Assembly (NCBI RefSeq): GCF_000239855.1
Contig: NZ_BADT01000199.1
Location: forward strand, 1-43,074
DNA from: Pseudoalteromonas sp. BSi20652
GTDB taxonomy: Bacteria; Pseudomonadota; Gammaproteobacteria; Enterobacterales; Alteromonadaceae
DNA length: 43,074 nt
Reading direction: 5' to 3'
Below the pieces are notes generated by a model, which was given only the letters and a program-made list of their open reading frames with translations, had not been told where the DNA came from and searched no databases. The position numbers and the translations under genes are program-made. Of the stretch, positions 34,773 to 43,074 are shown piece by piece; the stretch's first letter is position 1, and every line of letters begins with the position of its first letter.

Positions 34773-36376
34773 TTAAGGAATAGTAATTATAAATCGAGCG
34801 CCTTGTTTTTCTTCTAAATCAAACGTGACTCTACCGCCAAGAGCCTGAGTTACTAAGTTGTAGACTAAGTGCATCCCTAAGCCGCTTGCGCCTTGTCCGC
34901 GCTTAGACGTGACAAAAGGGTCAAATATTCGGTTTTTAATATTTTTGTCAACTCCTTGGCCATTATCAGAATAAACAATTGTTAATTTTTTTCCTGTTAA
35001 TTCAACATCAAAGCGTATTTGATTATTATCATCGTTTACAAAACCATGAATAACAGAGTTTATTAATAGATGCTGAAACACTTGTTGTAAAGGCTCTGAC
35101 TTACTTTGTATTACTAAGTCGGTTGGGCAATTAATAGTAACAATTGGTTTTTTAGGCAGCAATTCAGATTGAATCGATGTTAAAACATCGGTTATTAGTT
35201 TATGAATATTAATATAAGTATTAATACCATCGTCTTGAATAACCGCTACTTTTTTAAAGTTAGATATAAGGTCGGCGGCCCGATTTAAATTACGATAAAT
35301 TAAATCTAAATTTTCAATACCTTCATCGATAAAGCGTTTTAAGTGGCTTGAGGTCAGTTTTTTATCGTCAAAGCTTTGTTGTATATCTGCTAGTTTATCT
35401 CGCAATAGTGTAGAGCCTGTAATACCAAGTCCTATTGGCGTATTAACTTCATGGGCAACACCTGCAACCATTTGGCCAAGCGATGCCATTTTTTCGTTTT
35501 CAACAATTTGCGTTTGGTACTGATGCATTCGCTCAAGAGTCGATAAAAGTTCTTGATTTGCCTCTCTGAGGGCGATTGTTCGCTGGTTTACTTTTTCTTC
35601 AAGGCTTTGATTTAGTTTTTTTATTTCTTGCTTGTCTTTTTCATGGCGCTCAAGCTGCTTTTTAGTACGTGTAAGCATGATATTTAAACTATTAGACAGC
35701 GTGGTGATTTCTTTTACATCAGTTATTGGAGCGCGTGCATCGTAGTTATGATTTTTAGATACATCTTGTAATAACATGCTCAATTGCTCTATTGGCCTGG
35801 CTATACGTCGCTGAACCTTTGTAGCAATAAAGTAAACAACTACCAAAATTAACAGAGTTAACAGTATGTCTATTAATATTTTTCTCTCAATATAAGACTC
35901 TAAGCTTTCGAGGCTCCCTCGCATGTATACATAACCTACCAACTGTTCGTTATCGTAAATAGGACGGGTTAGTTCAATATTGTCGCTCGTAATTCTTGGC
36001 GTTTTTAGCTCATTTACACTGTCTATTCTTAGCGGTACAGGCGGCGTTTTTTTTGCGTTAAAGCTAATAAAAAAATAGGTTTTTGTGATGATTTTTCGAT
36101 CGAATAAATATGAATATTTTTTACAAGAGGGATATTTTCAAATGATTTGAGGCGTTTTTCTTCTGTTTTTCTATCATCTTCAGTTACTGATTTACCAGCA
36201 TCAAAGGCTACAATTTCAGAAAGTATGACGAGTTTATTAATGATTAATTGCTTTTGCTCTTTTACGCTTAAATACGTAGAGATAGAAATAGATAGCGATA
36301 AGCAAATAGCTGTAATAAGCATAATTAAGTTAATGAGTGCTCTACGAATACTACTTTGATGAACTTTTTTAGGCAT
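34773..36376 (-). CDS. Membrane sensor histidine kinase (one frameshift)
   Basis: Two frames form one 534-aa kinase. The start at 36376 (MPKKVHQSSIRRAL) encodes a helix (about 15-32) and a periplasmic part to SSQKPIF. The next frame continues through TPPVPLRIDS and VGYVYMRG to 34773. One missing base in A7 at 36069-36075 or in T8 near 36050-36057 (plus strand) explains the break. The second part has a membrane helix, HAMP linker, coiled coil (LNQSLEEKVNQRTIALREAN), phospho-acceptor H in AGVAHEVNTPIG and ATPase boxes DNGQGVD and GASGLGMHLV. No response regulator is adjacent except arcA downstream. Its partner is unknown. Confidence 0.8.
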
Positions 36377-36527
36377 TATTTCATTATCGCCTGAGTTAAT
36401 TTTAATTATTTAGAATTTTAGTTTAGCAAATACGGGGAAAAATGAAGGAAAAAAGCTAAATTAATTCTTAGATTTATACGAAGGTTAACTTGAGCGCGTT
36501 TGCGCTCAAGCATTTTAAAAAATAATA

Positions 36528-37553
36528 TTAGCTGCTATATACGGCAAACTTGTTATTTTTAAATACCGTTTGATAGCTTTCAAATTGCGTTTCTAAAATA
36601 GGTGGGTACTTTAAAAAGCTGTTAGCAACAATATTTAGCTTTCCTGTTTTAGTTAAGTGTTGTTTTGCATTCGCTAAAAATGTTTCTGCTACTGTGTAGT
36701 CCGTTGCAATACCAGTATGAAAAGGTGGATTGCTAATAATTAAATCAAACTTACCGGTAATGCTTTTAAGCCCGTCACTTAATATCGCTTCGCCTTTGAT
36801 ATTGTTAAGCTTTAGAGTTTGCTGTGTTGCATAAGTTGCCAATGCACTTACATCACTACACACAAACTCAAGGGCTGAGTTATGAAGCCCTAAAAATGTC
36901 GCTATTAAACCTGCGCCACAACCAAAGTCGAGAACCTTACCTTGTTTAACTGTTGGTGCGTTTTCCAGTAGAACTTTTGTTCCTATATCTAGACTACCGT
37001 GATTAAACACCCCAGGAATACTAATAGCTGTAAACTCAGTGTCGGCAACACTGACAACAAACTTTTTATGGTAGGTCGTAATATCAAAATGAGGATGTTT
37101 AGTGATTTCAGCAAATGAGTAAAGAACGCAGTGCTTGGCTGAATCAATTTTGTTACTAAATTCAGCTTTACCAGCTAATTGCTTTTCAATTGATTTAACA
37201 CCACTTTTATTTTCACCCACCACCAATAGTTCAGCATCATCAGTAATAGCAGAGCGAATATTATCAAGTGCCATTAATAACTCTGGTTTTGATTTTGGAT
37301 AGTAGAGAATAACTAAATCGTAGCCGTTGCCAGGTATAGTGTAGTTTACACAAATATCAACGTTTTTGGTGTTTTTAGCAAACTCCCCGTTGGCATGATT
37401 GTAACTAAATGCAGTTACCTTGCTTTGCGGGTTAAGTTTTTTAAGCTCTGTTAAAAAGCCATCTTGAACAAAGTTGACCACCAAGATAGATTTTCCCGTT
37501 AGCGCCTCGCTATTACGAAGTAACAGTAAACTTGGGTTGGTTAATACGCTCAT
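36528..37553 (-). CDS. rsmC: 16S rRNA (guanine-1207-N2)-methyltransferase
   Basis: A 341-aa protein with the RsmC tandem layout. The degenerate N-terminal methyltransferase-like half (about 1-160) lacks a SAM motif. The C-terminal half has SAM motif LDFGCGAG (208-215) and the catalytic NPPF (275-278, ISNPPFHTG). It modifies G1207 of 16S rRNA in the 30S subunit. Length and layout match E. coli RsmC (343 aa). It is on the same strand as trmB, 65 bp upstream, but each may have its own promoter. Confidence 0.92.
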   Translation of the reverse strand: MSVLTNPSLLLLRNSEALTGKSILVVNFVQDGFLTELKKLNPQSKVTAFSYNHANGEFAKNTKNVDICVNYTIPGNGYDLVILYYPKSKPELLMALDNIRSAITDDAELLVVGENKSGVKSIEKQLAGKAEFSNKIDSAKHCVLYSFAEITKHPHFDITTYHKKFVVSVADTEFTAISIPGVFNHGSLDIGTKVLLENAPTVKQGKVLDFGCGAGLIATFLGLHNSALEFVCSDVSALATYATQQTLKLNNIKGEAILSDGLKSITGKFDLIISNPPFHTGIATDYTVAETFLANAKQHLTKTGKLNIVANSFLKYPPILETQFESYQTVFKNNKFAVYSS

Positions 37554-37618
37554 AAATGGCTTTGCCTTACAGTATGTTTAATTTATTAAAAATAAAAGTT
37601 AGTGCTTAAAGTTACCAA

Positions 37619-38344
37619 TTACTCAGTACGTTCAAACATTAAATCCCATACGCCATGACCTAGGCGATGTCCGCGCTGCTCAAACTTAGTAAGCGGGCGT
37701 AAATCTGGACGTGGAACATAATCGTTTGTTTCTGATTGATTTTTAAAACCAGGCGCTACGTTCATAACTTCAAGCATATGTTCTGCGTAGTTTTCCCAAT
37801 CTGTTGCCATGTGAAAAACACCCCCCATTTTTAGTTGGGCTCTTAGTTTTTCAGCAAACTCTGTTTGTACAATGCGGCGTTTGTGATGACGCTTTTTATG
37901 CCAAGGGTCCGGGAAAAACAACTGCACAGTTGTGAGGCTTTCTTTTTCTATACAGTCGGCAAGCACTTCTATTGCGTCGTGTTCAAAAATGCGTAAGTTA
38001 GTAATGCCTGCTTCATCTGCATCCATTAAGCATGCACCTACGCCAGGGCGATGAACTTCAACACCAATAAAGTTTAGATGTGGAGCATTTTTTGCCATCT
38101 CGACAAGCGATTTCCCCATACCAAAACCAATTTCGAGTACTACATCATTATTGTTGCCAAAAACTTCGCTTAAATTAAGCATACCGTTTTTATGCTCTAA
38201 GCCCATTGTTGGCCAGCATTTTTCGATTGCAGCGGCTTGGCCTTTGGTTAATCGACCTTCGCGTTTTACAAAACTGCGAATGGTGCGGATGTATTTACCT
38301 TCTTGCTTAGCTTGCTCAAGGTTGGTGTTGCTTGATTCACTCAT
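37619..38344 (-). CDS. trmB: tRNA (guanine-46-N7)-methyltransferase
   Basis: A 241-aa enzyme that forms m7G46 in tRNA variable loops. It shows the SAM site [11 protein letters not shown] (about 72-82), [10 protein letters not shown] (about 99), NLRIFEHDA, and the catalytic [17 protein letters not shown] (about 145-161), followed by [10 protein letters not shown] and [17 protein letters not shown]. All family elements are intact. It lies divergent from mutY, as in many gammaproteobacteria. Confidence 0.96.
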   Translation of the reverse strand: MSESSNTNLEQAKQEGKYIRTIRSFVKREGRLTKGQAAAIEKCWPTMGLEHKNGMLNLSEVFGNNNDVVLEIGFGMGKSLVEMAKNAPHLNFIGVEVHRPGVGACLMDADEAGITNLRIFEHDAIEVLADCIEKESLTTVQLFFPDPWHKKRHHKRRIVQTEFAEKLRAQLKMGGVFHMATDWENYAEHMLEVMNVAPGFKNQSETNDYVPRPDLRPLTKFEQRGHRLGHGVWDLMFERTE

Positions 38345-38506
38345 ATTATTGGCCTGACAAAAACAAATGTGTTTAAAAATGGTTGCATATTATCCCTGAC
38401 CAAGGCGCCAATCACAAGTAATAGCTGGTTTTACAGCTGCTATAGCTTGATCTTTTTATTAACTGCAATAGACTGATTCGCCATTGAGTATTAGAAAAAG
38501 TGTAAT

Positions 38507-39568
38507 ATGTTGGATTTAAATAAAGAGCAATCTGGTTGGTTTTCTAATCAAGTTGTTGATTGGTATCATCTTCATGGCCGTAAAACACTTCCATGGCAGT
38601 TAGGGAAAACGCCTTACAAAGTATGGGTGTCTGAGGTGATGCTACAGCAAACCCAAGTTGCTACTGTTATTCCTTATTTTGAAAAATTTATGCAAAGTTT
38701 TCCAAATATTATAGCTTTGGCCGATGCTGATGAAGATTTAGTGCTTCACCACTGGACTGGTCTAGGGTATTACGCACGGGCACGTAACTTACATAAAACA
38801 GCTAAAATAGTGCGTGACAGATACTTAGGCGAATTTCCGCAAACGCTTGATGAGGTAATGGATTTACCCGGAATAGGGCGCTCTACTGCCGGGGCTGTTT
38901 TATCATTGTCCCTTGGACAGCACCATCCTATTTTAGATGGGAATGTTAAGCGAGTATTAGCGCGCTACTTTATGATAGAAGGTTGGTACGGCGTTAAAAA
39001 AGTCGAAAACCAGCTTTGGTATTTATCAGAGCAATTAACACCTAAAAATAATGTTACCGAATTTAATCAAGCTATGATGGATTTAGGTGCGAGTGTTTGC
39101 TCACGTAGTCGGTTTGATTGCGAGGCTTGCCCATTAAATTCAGGTTGTGGTGCCTTTAATGCTGGTAAAGTAAAAGAGTTTCCACATTCTAAACCTAAAA
39201 AAGCAGTGCCGAAGAAGAGTTGCCATCAGTTAATTGTTCAGTGCGGCGATAAAGTGCTTATGGAAAAACGCCCTAACAGCGGTATTTGGGGAGGACTATT
39301 TGGCTTTTTTGAATTTAATGAGTACGAGGATCTTCAAATGTTTTTAGCTCAGCAAGGATTAGAAGCCGACTTAGTAGAGCTTGAAGCGTTTATTCATGTG
39401 TTTTCACATTTTGAGCTGAGGATTAATCCGCATGTGCTCAATGTTAAGAAAATTCCTGATGTAGTAAATGACAAACAACTAGTGTGGTATCCGCTTGATC
39501 AATCAATAGAGGTTGGCCTAGCAGCACCAACTAAAAAGTTGGTTAAACAAATTACAGCAATAGTATAG
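38507..39568 (+). CDS. mutY: Adenine DNA glycosylase MutY
   Basis: A 353-aa repair enzyme that removes A mispaired with 8-oxoguanine. Catalytic E43 lies in SEVMLQQTQ, the helix-hairpin-helix is [12 protein letters not shown] (119-131) and D144 lies in ILDGNVKR. The iron-sulfur ligands are C198, C205, C208 and C214 with the C-X6-C-X2-C-X5-C spacing. The C-terminal NUDIX-like domain recognises the oxidised base ([29 protein letters not shown]). It shares a transcript with yggX (36-bp gap), a typical pair. Confidence 0.97.
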   Translation: MLDLNKEQSGWFSNQVVDWYHLHGRKTLPWQLGKTPYKVWVSEVMLQQTQVATVIPYFEKFMQSFPNIIALADADEDLVLHHWTGLGYYARARNLHKTAKIVRDRYLGEFPQTLDEVMDLPGIGRSTAGAVLSLSLGQHHPILDGNVKRVLARYFMIEGWYGVKKVENQLWYLSEQLTPKNNVTEFNQAMMDLGASVCSRSRFDCEACPLNSGCGAFNAGKVKEFPHSKPKKAVPKKSCHQLIVQCGDKVLMEKRPNSGIWGGLFGFFEFNEYEDLQMFLAQQGLEADLVELEAFIHVFSHFELRINPHVLNVKKIPDVVNDKQLVWYPLDQSIEVGLAAPTKKLVKQITAIV

Positions 39569-39603
39569 AATAGCCCCATATTTAGCGTTAGAGAGAATCA
39601 ATC

Positions 39604-39876
39604 ATGGCACGTACAGTATTTTGTCAAAAGTTACAAAAAGAAGCCGAAGGGCTTGGCTTTCAGTTATACCCTGGTGAAATTGGTGAAAAGATTTTTAATA
39701 ACATCTCTAAAGAAGCGTGGGGTCAGTGGCAGCATAAGCAAACAATGTTGATCAATGAAAAGCATTTAAATATGATGGATCCAGAGCACCGCACATTTTT
39801 AGAACAGCAAATGGTTGGCTTTTTGTTTGAAAACAAAGATGTAGAAATTGAAGGTTATCGACCGCCTGAAAAATAA
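39604..39876 (+). CDS. yggX: Fe(2+)-trafficking / oxidative damage protection protein YggX
   Basis: A 90-aa small cytoplasmic protein with the family start [17 protein letters not shown], conserved Cys7, and [23 protein letters not shown]. It protects iron-sulfur enzymes, MutY included, from oxidative damage. It follows mutY with an AGAGAGAA site upstream of ATG and is closed by a strong terminator. Confidence 0.97.
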   Translation: MARTVFCQKLQKEAEGLGFQLYPGEIGEKIFNNISKEAWGQWQHKQTMLINEKHLNMMDPEHRTFLEQQMVGFLFENKDVEIEGYRPPEK

Positions 39877-39888
39877 TATTTTAAAACA

Positions 39889-39918
39889 TAAAAAAGGGCT
39901 AAATAGCCCTTTTTTTTA
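39889..39918. terminator. Bidirectional terminator after yggX
   Basis: AAAAAGGGCT-AAAT-AGCCCTTTTTTTT, 14 bp after yggX. The A-run on the left gives a T-run on the minus strand, so it can also end the hybrid kinase transcript whose stop is at 39930. Confidence 0.9.
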
Positions 39919-39929
39919 TGTGCGATTAT

Positions 39930-42706
39930 TTAATCACTTAATTCATCTTCTTGCTCAGAGATTTTAATTTGTTCTTTTAAAAATTGAGCTGCCTTAGAGT
40001 ATTCAATTTCTAACTTATCTCTTAAGTCTATTAATTCATCAGTTGTGAGTTCACCTTCTTTACATTTGTCTTCAAATGCATTTGAAAGTTCTGCCACAGT
40101 TTGGGCACCAATTGTTTTGGAGATCGACTTTAATTGATGACACCCTTCAATAATTTCATCTAAATCGTTAACCATAACGCCTGAATTAATCCCCTTAATT
40201 AACCCTTGGCTTTGTTCTAAATACATTTTGAAAAAGCGTAACTGTTTAGCTTCGTCACCATTTACATATTTAGCAACTGCTTCCATATCAATAGGTAGCG
40301 CCATGGTTTGATGGATCACTACATTCGGGTTTTGACTTTGTTTATCGCTCCAGCGTTTTAGCGTGTCTTCTAACGCGTTTAGCTCTATAGGCTTAGTAAT
40401 GAAGTCGTTTATACCTACGGCTAAACAGCGCTCTTTTTCGCCTTTAAGTGCGTTTGCTGTTACAGCAATAATATAAGGTTGTGCGTCAATTGATTCTAAT
40501 AGCTCGGCTTCATTACGGATTTTTTCGACCATATCGTAACCCGACATTTTAGGCATGTGTAGGTCGGTTAAAATAAGTGAATAATCACCTTTTCTCCACA
40601 TATCTAAGCCTTCTTCACCATTGTTCGCTATTTCAACGCCAAAACCTAATATATGCAGTTGATCACTTAATACTTGTTGGTTTAGGAGATTATCTTCAAC
40701 AAGTAAAACCAATTTGTTTGATTTACGAGCTTGCTCAACATTTAAATAGTTGTTAAGTGTTTTGGTTTTTTAATTTGTTTAGGTGTATGTAAACCTGCTG
40801 CCACTAAAATAGAAAGCATAAAGTTAGACTTACAAAGAGGTGATGCATTAATGTAAAAAACATTATTATGATTTATAGCTGCTTCATCAAGCTTACTAAG
40901 TACAACAACTTGCTGATTGTAATCCTCTAACGAGTAAAACAAGCGTCTTAGCAGTGCGTTAGTTGTATCTATATTATCTATGCCATCAGCTACCCAAATA
41001 ACATCTTGCGAATGCTGGTGTGCTTCAATTTCTTCTTCTGTGTGTGCATAAATTATTTTAGCGCCCATAAACGATAAATAACGATACATAGTTTTTTCGC
41101 GTTCTAGGTGATTACTAACTACAACAATCTGCTTGCCAATTAAAGCGCCTTTGTGAGCATATTTTATTTTACCAGATGTGCTAAACGGCAGCTCCACAGT
41201 AAACTCACTACCAATTCCTGTATGGCTAGTTACATGGATGGTACCTAGCATAAGCTCAGTTAAGCTTTTACAAATAGAAAGACCTAAACCTGTCCCTCCA
41301 TATTCCCGGGTAATCGAGTTTTCGGCTTGAATAAACGGATTAAATATTTCGCGTAGTTGTGCCTGCGACATGCCTTTACCGTTATCAGTTACACAAAAGC
41401 GTAAGGTAAAGTGATCAGTTGTATTATGTACCACCTCGACTGATATTTTTACATGGCCTTGGGTTTTTTCATCAGTGCTAGTGAATTTAATGGCGTTGCT
41501 ACATAGGTTATAAAGAACCTGGCGTACACGTACGCTATCACCGGTAAGGTTTATAGGAATATCAGGTGCTATTGCCAGCTCTAAATCAAGATCACGTTTT
41601 TTAGCAACAGATGAGAGCACACGAGCAACTTCTTCTATGGTATCGGTTACTGAAAATGGAATAGGGTCAATATTTAGTTTTCCAGCCTCAATTTTAGAAA
41701 AATCTAAAATATCATCCAAAATACTCAATAAGGAGAAGGCTGATTCACGAATAATTGTACTTAAACGATGCTGAGCGCCATCAAGTTCGGTTTGACGCAG
41801 TAAATCAATAGTACCTATAACACCGTTCATTGGTGTTCTTATTTCATGGCTCATTGTTGCTAAAAATGTTGTTTTGGTTTCGCTCGCGCGTTCAGCTTTT
41901 ATAGTCGCTTGTTCAAGTGCCAAAGTGCGGTTTTGTACTTCTGTCTCTAAACCATTTTGTAATTTTTGAAGCTCTTTTTGTGCAACATTGTTATTGATCA
42001 TTGCGCTTTGTACTTTTTGCAGCAATAGATTGATATGCTTAGCTACCTCACCTAAACCGATATCGAGTTGTTCATTAACATTGCTGTCGTAATTAGCACC
42101 TTCGGTAATCTCTTGAAGCTCTTGCGTCAGTGAATCAGTGCTTATACGTAAGCGATTGTTAATGTATACGTTAAAAAGCAAAGTAAATATAAACAATGTA
42201 ATCACGCATGCTATAGCTATTATATAAGCAATTACCTGTGAGTCTTTAGTACTCAAAGGGACTATAGGAGGATTTTTTTTAAGAATAAGCTCGCCGATTG
42301 GCTGATCGTTTAACAATAGCAGGTGATGTAAAATACCTTGCTCAACTAGGTGAGTATCAGTTTTAATTGAGGCGATAGCAGGCTTGCTACTGCTATATAC
42401 TAACTCGGTATCAGATGTCGCATTAAAACGGTATAAAGTATATTCAAAGTCACCATCTAATAACGATGTTAAATCAAGTAGCTGCTTTACTTTACCTTGC
42501 CCATACATAGTTAACGCATCAACCATTGGCAAGTCTAATTTGTTGGCAAGGGTTGCAATACTAATTGCGGGCTCAGGCTGAACTTTATTAACTTCAGTTT
42601 GTGTATAGAAAGAGTGGGCAACAATAGCGAGCGCTGTTACAGCAATATTAATGATTAAAAAAAGTGGCAGTAAGCCTTTAACTGGCGATGAGAATTTACT
42701 CTGCAT
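39930..42706 (-). CDS. Hybrid sensor histidine kinase with receiver and Hpt domains (one frameshift)
   Basis: Two frames make one 925-aa BarA/EvgS-style protein. The first (42706-40742) has helices at 11-33 and 158-180, a periplasmic part, a HAMP-like linker, a coiled coil, H287 (SHEIRTPMNG), ATPase boxes (DNGKGMS, GGTGLGLSI) and a degenerate receiver at about 525-640 (QIVVVSNH lacks the acidic pair). The second (39930-40712) holds a normal receiver (phospho-acceptor D in LILTDLHMPKMSG) and an Hpt domain with H in CHQLKSISKT. Adding one base to the T6 run at 40766-40771 joins them as QIKKTKTLNNYLNVEQ. The start codon for the second part alone would be TTG without a ribosome site. The regulator it feeds is not nearby. 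Confidence 0.82.
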
Positions 42707-42931
42707 TGATTGTTTCCAATTGATGTGTTTTTACTTACGATAAGTCCCTATCGTAAGTATCTAGGCTAATAGTAGCATTTACAAAAAATAACTTACTACG
42801 GTTTTAGTTTGATTTAGTTATATTTATTTATAGTTATAGTCCGGTTTGTGGTAAAAATGAACGTTATTAATAAAAAATGTACTGGGTTGTCTGAAAACCG
42901 TTCAAACAGTTATAAAAGAATAAAAAAAAAG
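42707..42931. other. AT-rich intergenic stretch before the tRNA promoter
   Basis: No gene seen. It contains the promoter of the hybrid kinase (minus strand) and a short inverted repeat ACTTACGATA / TATCGTAAGT around 42731-42758, which could be a terminator-less hairpin or an operator. Confidence 0.4.
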
Positions 42932-42960
42932 TTGACTTGTAAGGGCAAAACTCGTTTAAT
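42932..42960 (+). promoter_or_regulatory. Stable-RNA type sigma-70 promoter
   Basis: TTGACT (42932-42937), 17-bp spacer, TTTAAT (42955-42960), then a GC-rich discriminator ACGCCGCACG. A strong -35, ideal spacing and GC-rich discriminator are typical of tRNA and rRNA promoters under stringent control. It points to the tRNA genes that follow. Confidence 0.75.
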
Positions 42961-42969
42961 ACGCCGCAC

Positions 42970-43020
42970 GCACAAACAGCTCAGTCGGTAGAGTGTTGTG
43001 GGAATTACATTGAAATCCTT
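42970..43020 (+). pseudogene. Decayed tRNA-Phe-like fragment
   Basis: AGCTCAGTCGGTAGAG (42978-42993) is identical to the D-arm of the real tRNA that begins 79 bp later. ATTGAAATCCT near 43008 resembles the tRNA-Phe anticodon arm. The acceptor stem and T-arm are missing, so it cannot be a working tRNA. It lies in the leader of the transcript started at the promoter above. Confidence 0.6.
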
Positions 43021-43048
43021 GTTAAGGGTTTTATTAAAACCGAGTATT

Positions 43049-43074
43049 GCCCAGATAGCTCAGTCGGTAGAGCA
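43049..43074 (+). tRNA. tRNA-Phe, 5' part (cut by window end)
   Basis: GCCCAGATAGCTCAGTCGGT followed by AGAGCA matches the start of bacterial tRNA-Phe(GAA), with acceptor strand GCCCAGA and a full D-arm. The anticodon lies beyond the window, so the identity rests on this 5' half. Confidence 0.75.

Noticed and set aside
39930-40712. Independent response regulator with Hpt domain
   Set aside because: Its start would be an internal TTG without a ribosome site, and one base added at 40766-40771 fuses it to the kinase upstream.

Overview
The window looks like a chromosomal segment of a low-GC marine gammaproteobacterium, most likely Pseudoalteromonas or a close relative. This is inferred from protein style and gene order (recX-alaS-lysC-csrA, oadGAB, folE2, arcA/arcB, mutY-yggX, trmB, DUF3087, DUF1328), not from a database search. 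Nearly everything is core metabolism. The accessory parts are a repeat array after the first tRNA, an IS110-family element, a lone RelA/SpoT-type synthetase and decayed fragments.

Layout. 1-1000: tRNA-Arg(ACG), a terminator, then a tandem array of 167-bp units, each with a 114-bp inverted-repeat element. 1018-5429: a peptidoglycan-salvage cassette (NamZ-like muramidase, lipoprotein serine hydrolase, NhaC-type antiporter). 5517-6729: an IS110 insertion with a readable bridge RNA. 7168-8313: a RelA/SpoT-domain protein. 8396-10245 (minus): tonB, an ECF sigma factor and a probable membrane regulator. 10401-13062: DUF3087, a low-molecular-weight phosphatase, an envelope protein, a TonB remnant and ribA. 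13144-18510: a membrane protein, recX, alaS, lysC, csrA. 18561-19583 (minus): three small envelope or stress genes. 20103-23282: the Na+-pumping oxaloacetate decarboxylase operon. 23425-31000: aldo/keto reductase, a small membrane protein, M23 peptidase, tyrS, CobD-like protein, mtnN, DUF2726, folE2. 31230-36376: arcB converging on arcA, and another sensor kinase. 36528-42706: rsmC, trmB, mutY, yggX and a large hybrid kinase. The end holds a stable-RNA promoter, a decayed tRNA and the first 26 nt of tRNA-Phe.

The most interesting item is the IS110 element. Removing it restores a palindromic repeat split at a CT core. The roughly 180-nt leader of the transposase gene carries, in the order known for IS621 bridge RNA, four short segments that match left target, right target, left donor and right donor. 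The guide-target relationship can therefore be read from this one locus.

A caution on quality: four genes (the BPSS1780-like gene, arcB twice, and two sensor kinases) are broken by single-base length changes in homopolymer runs. Repairing each one gives a full-length family member. This pattern suggests sequencing errors more than gene decay, and these genes are annotated here over their full repaired extents.
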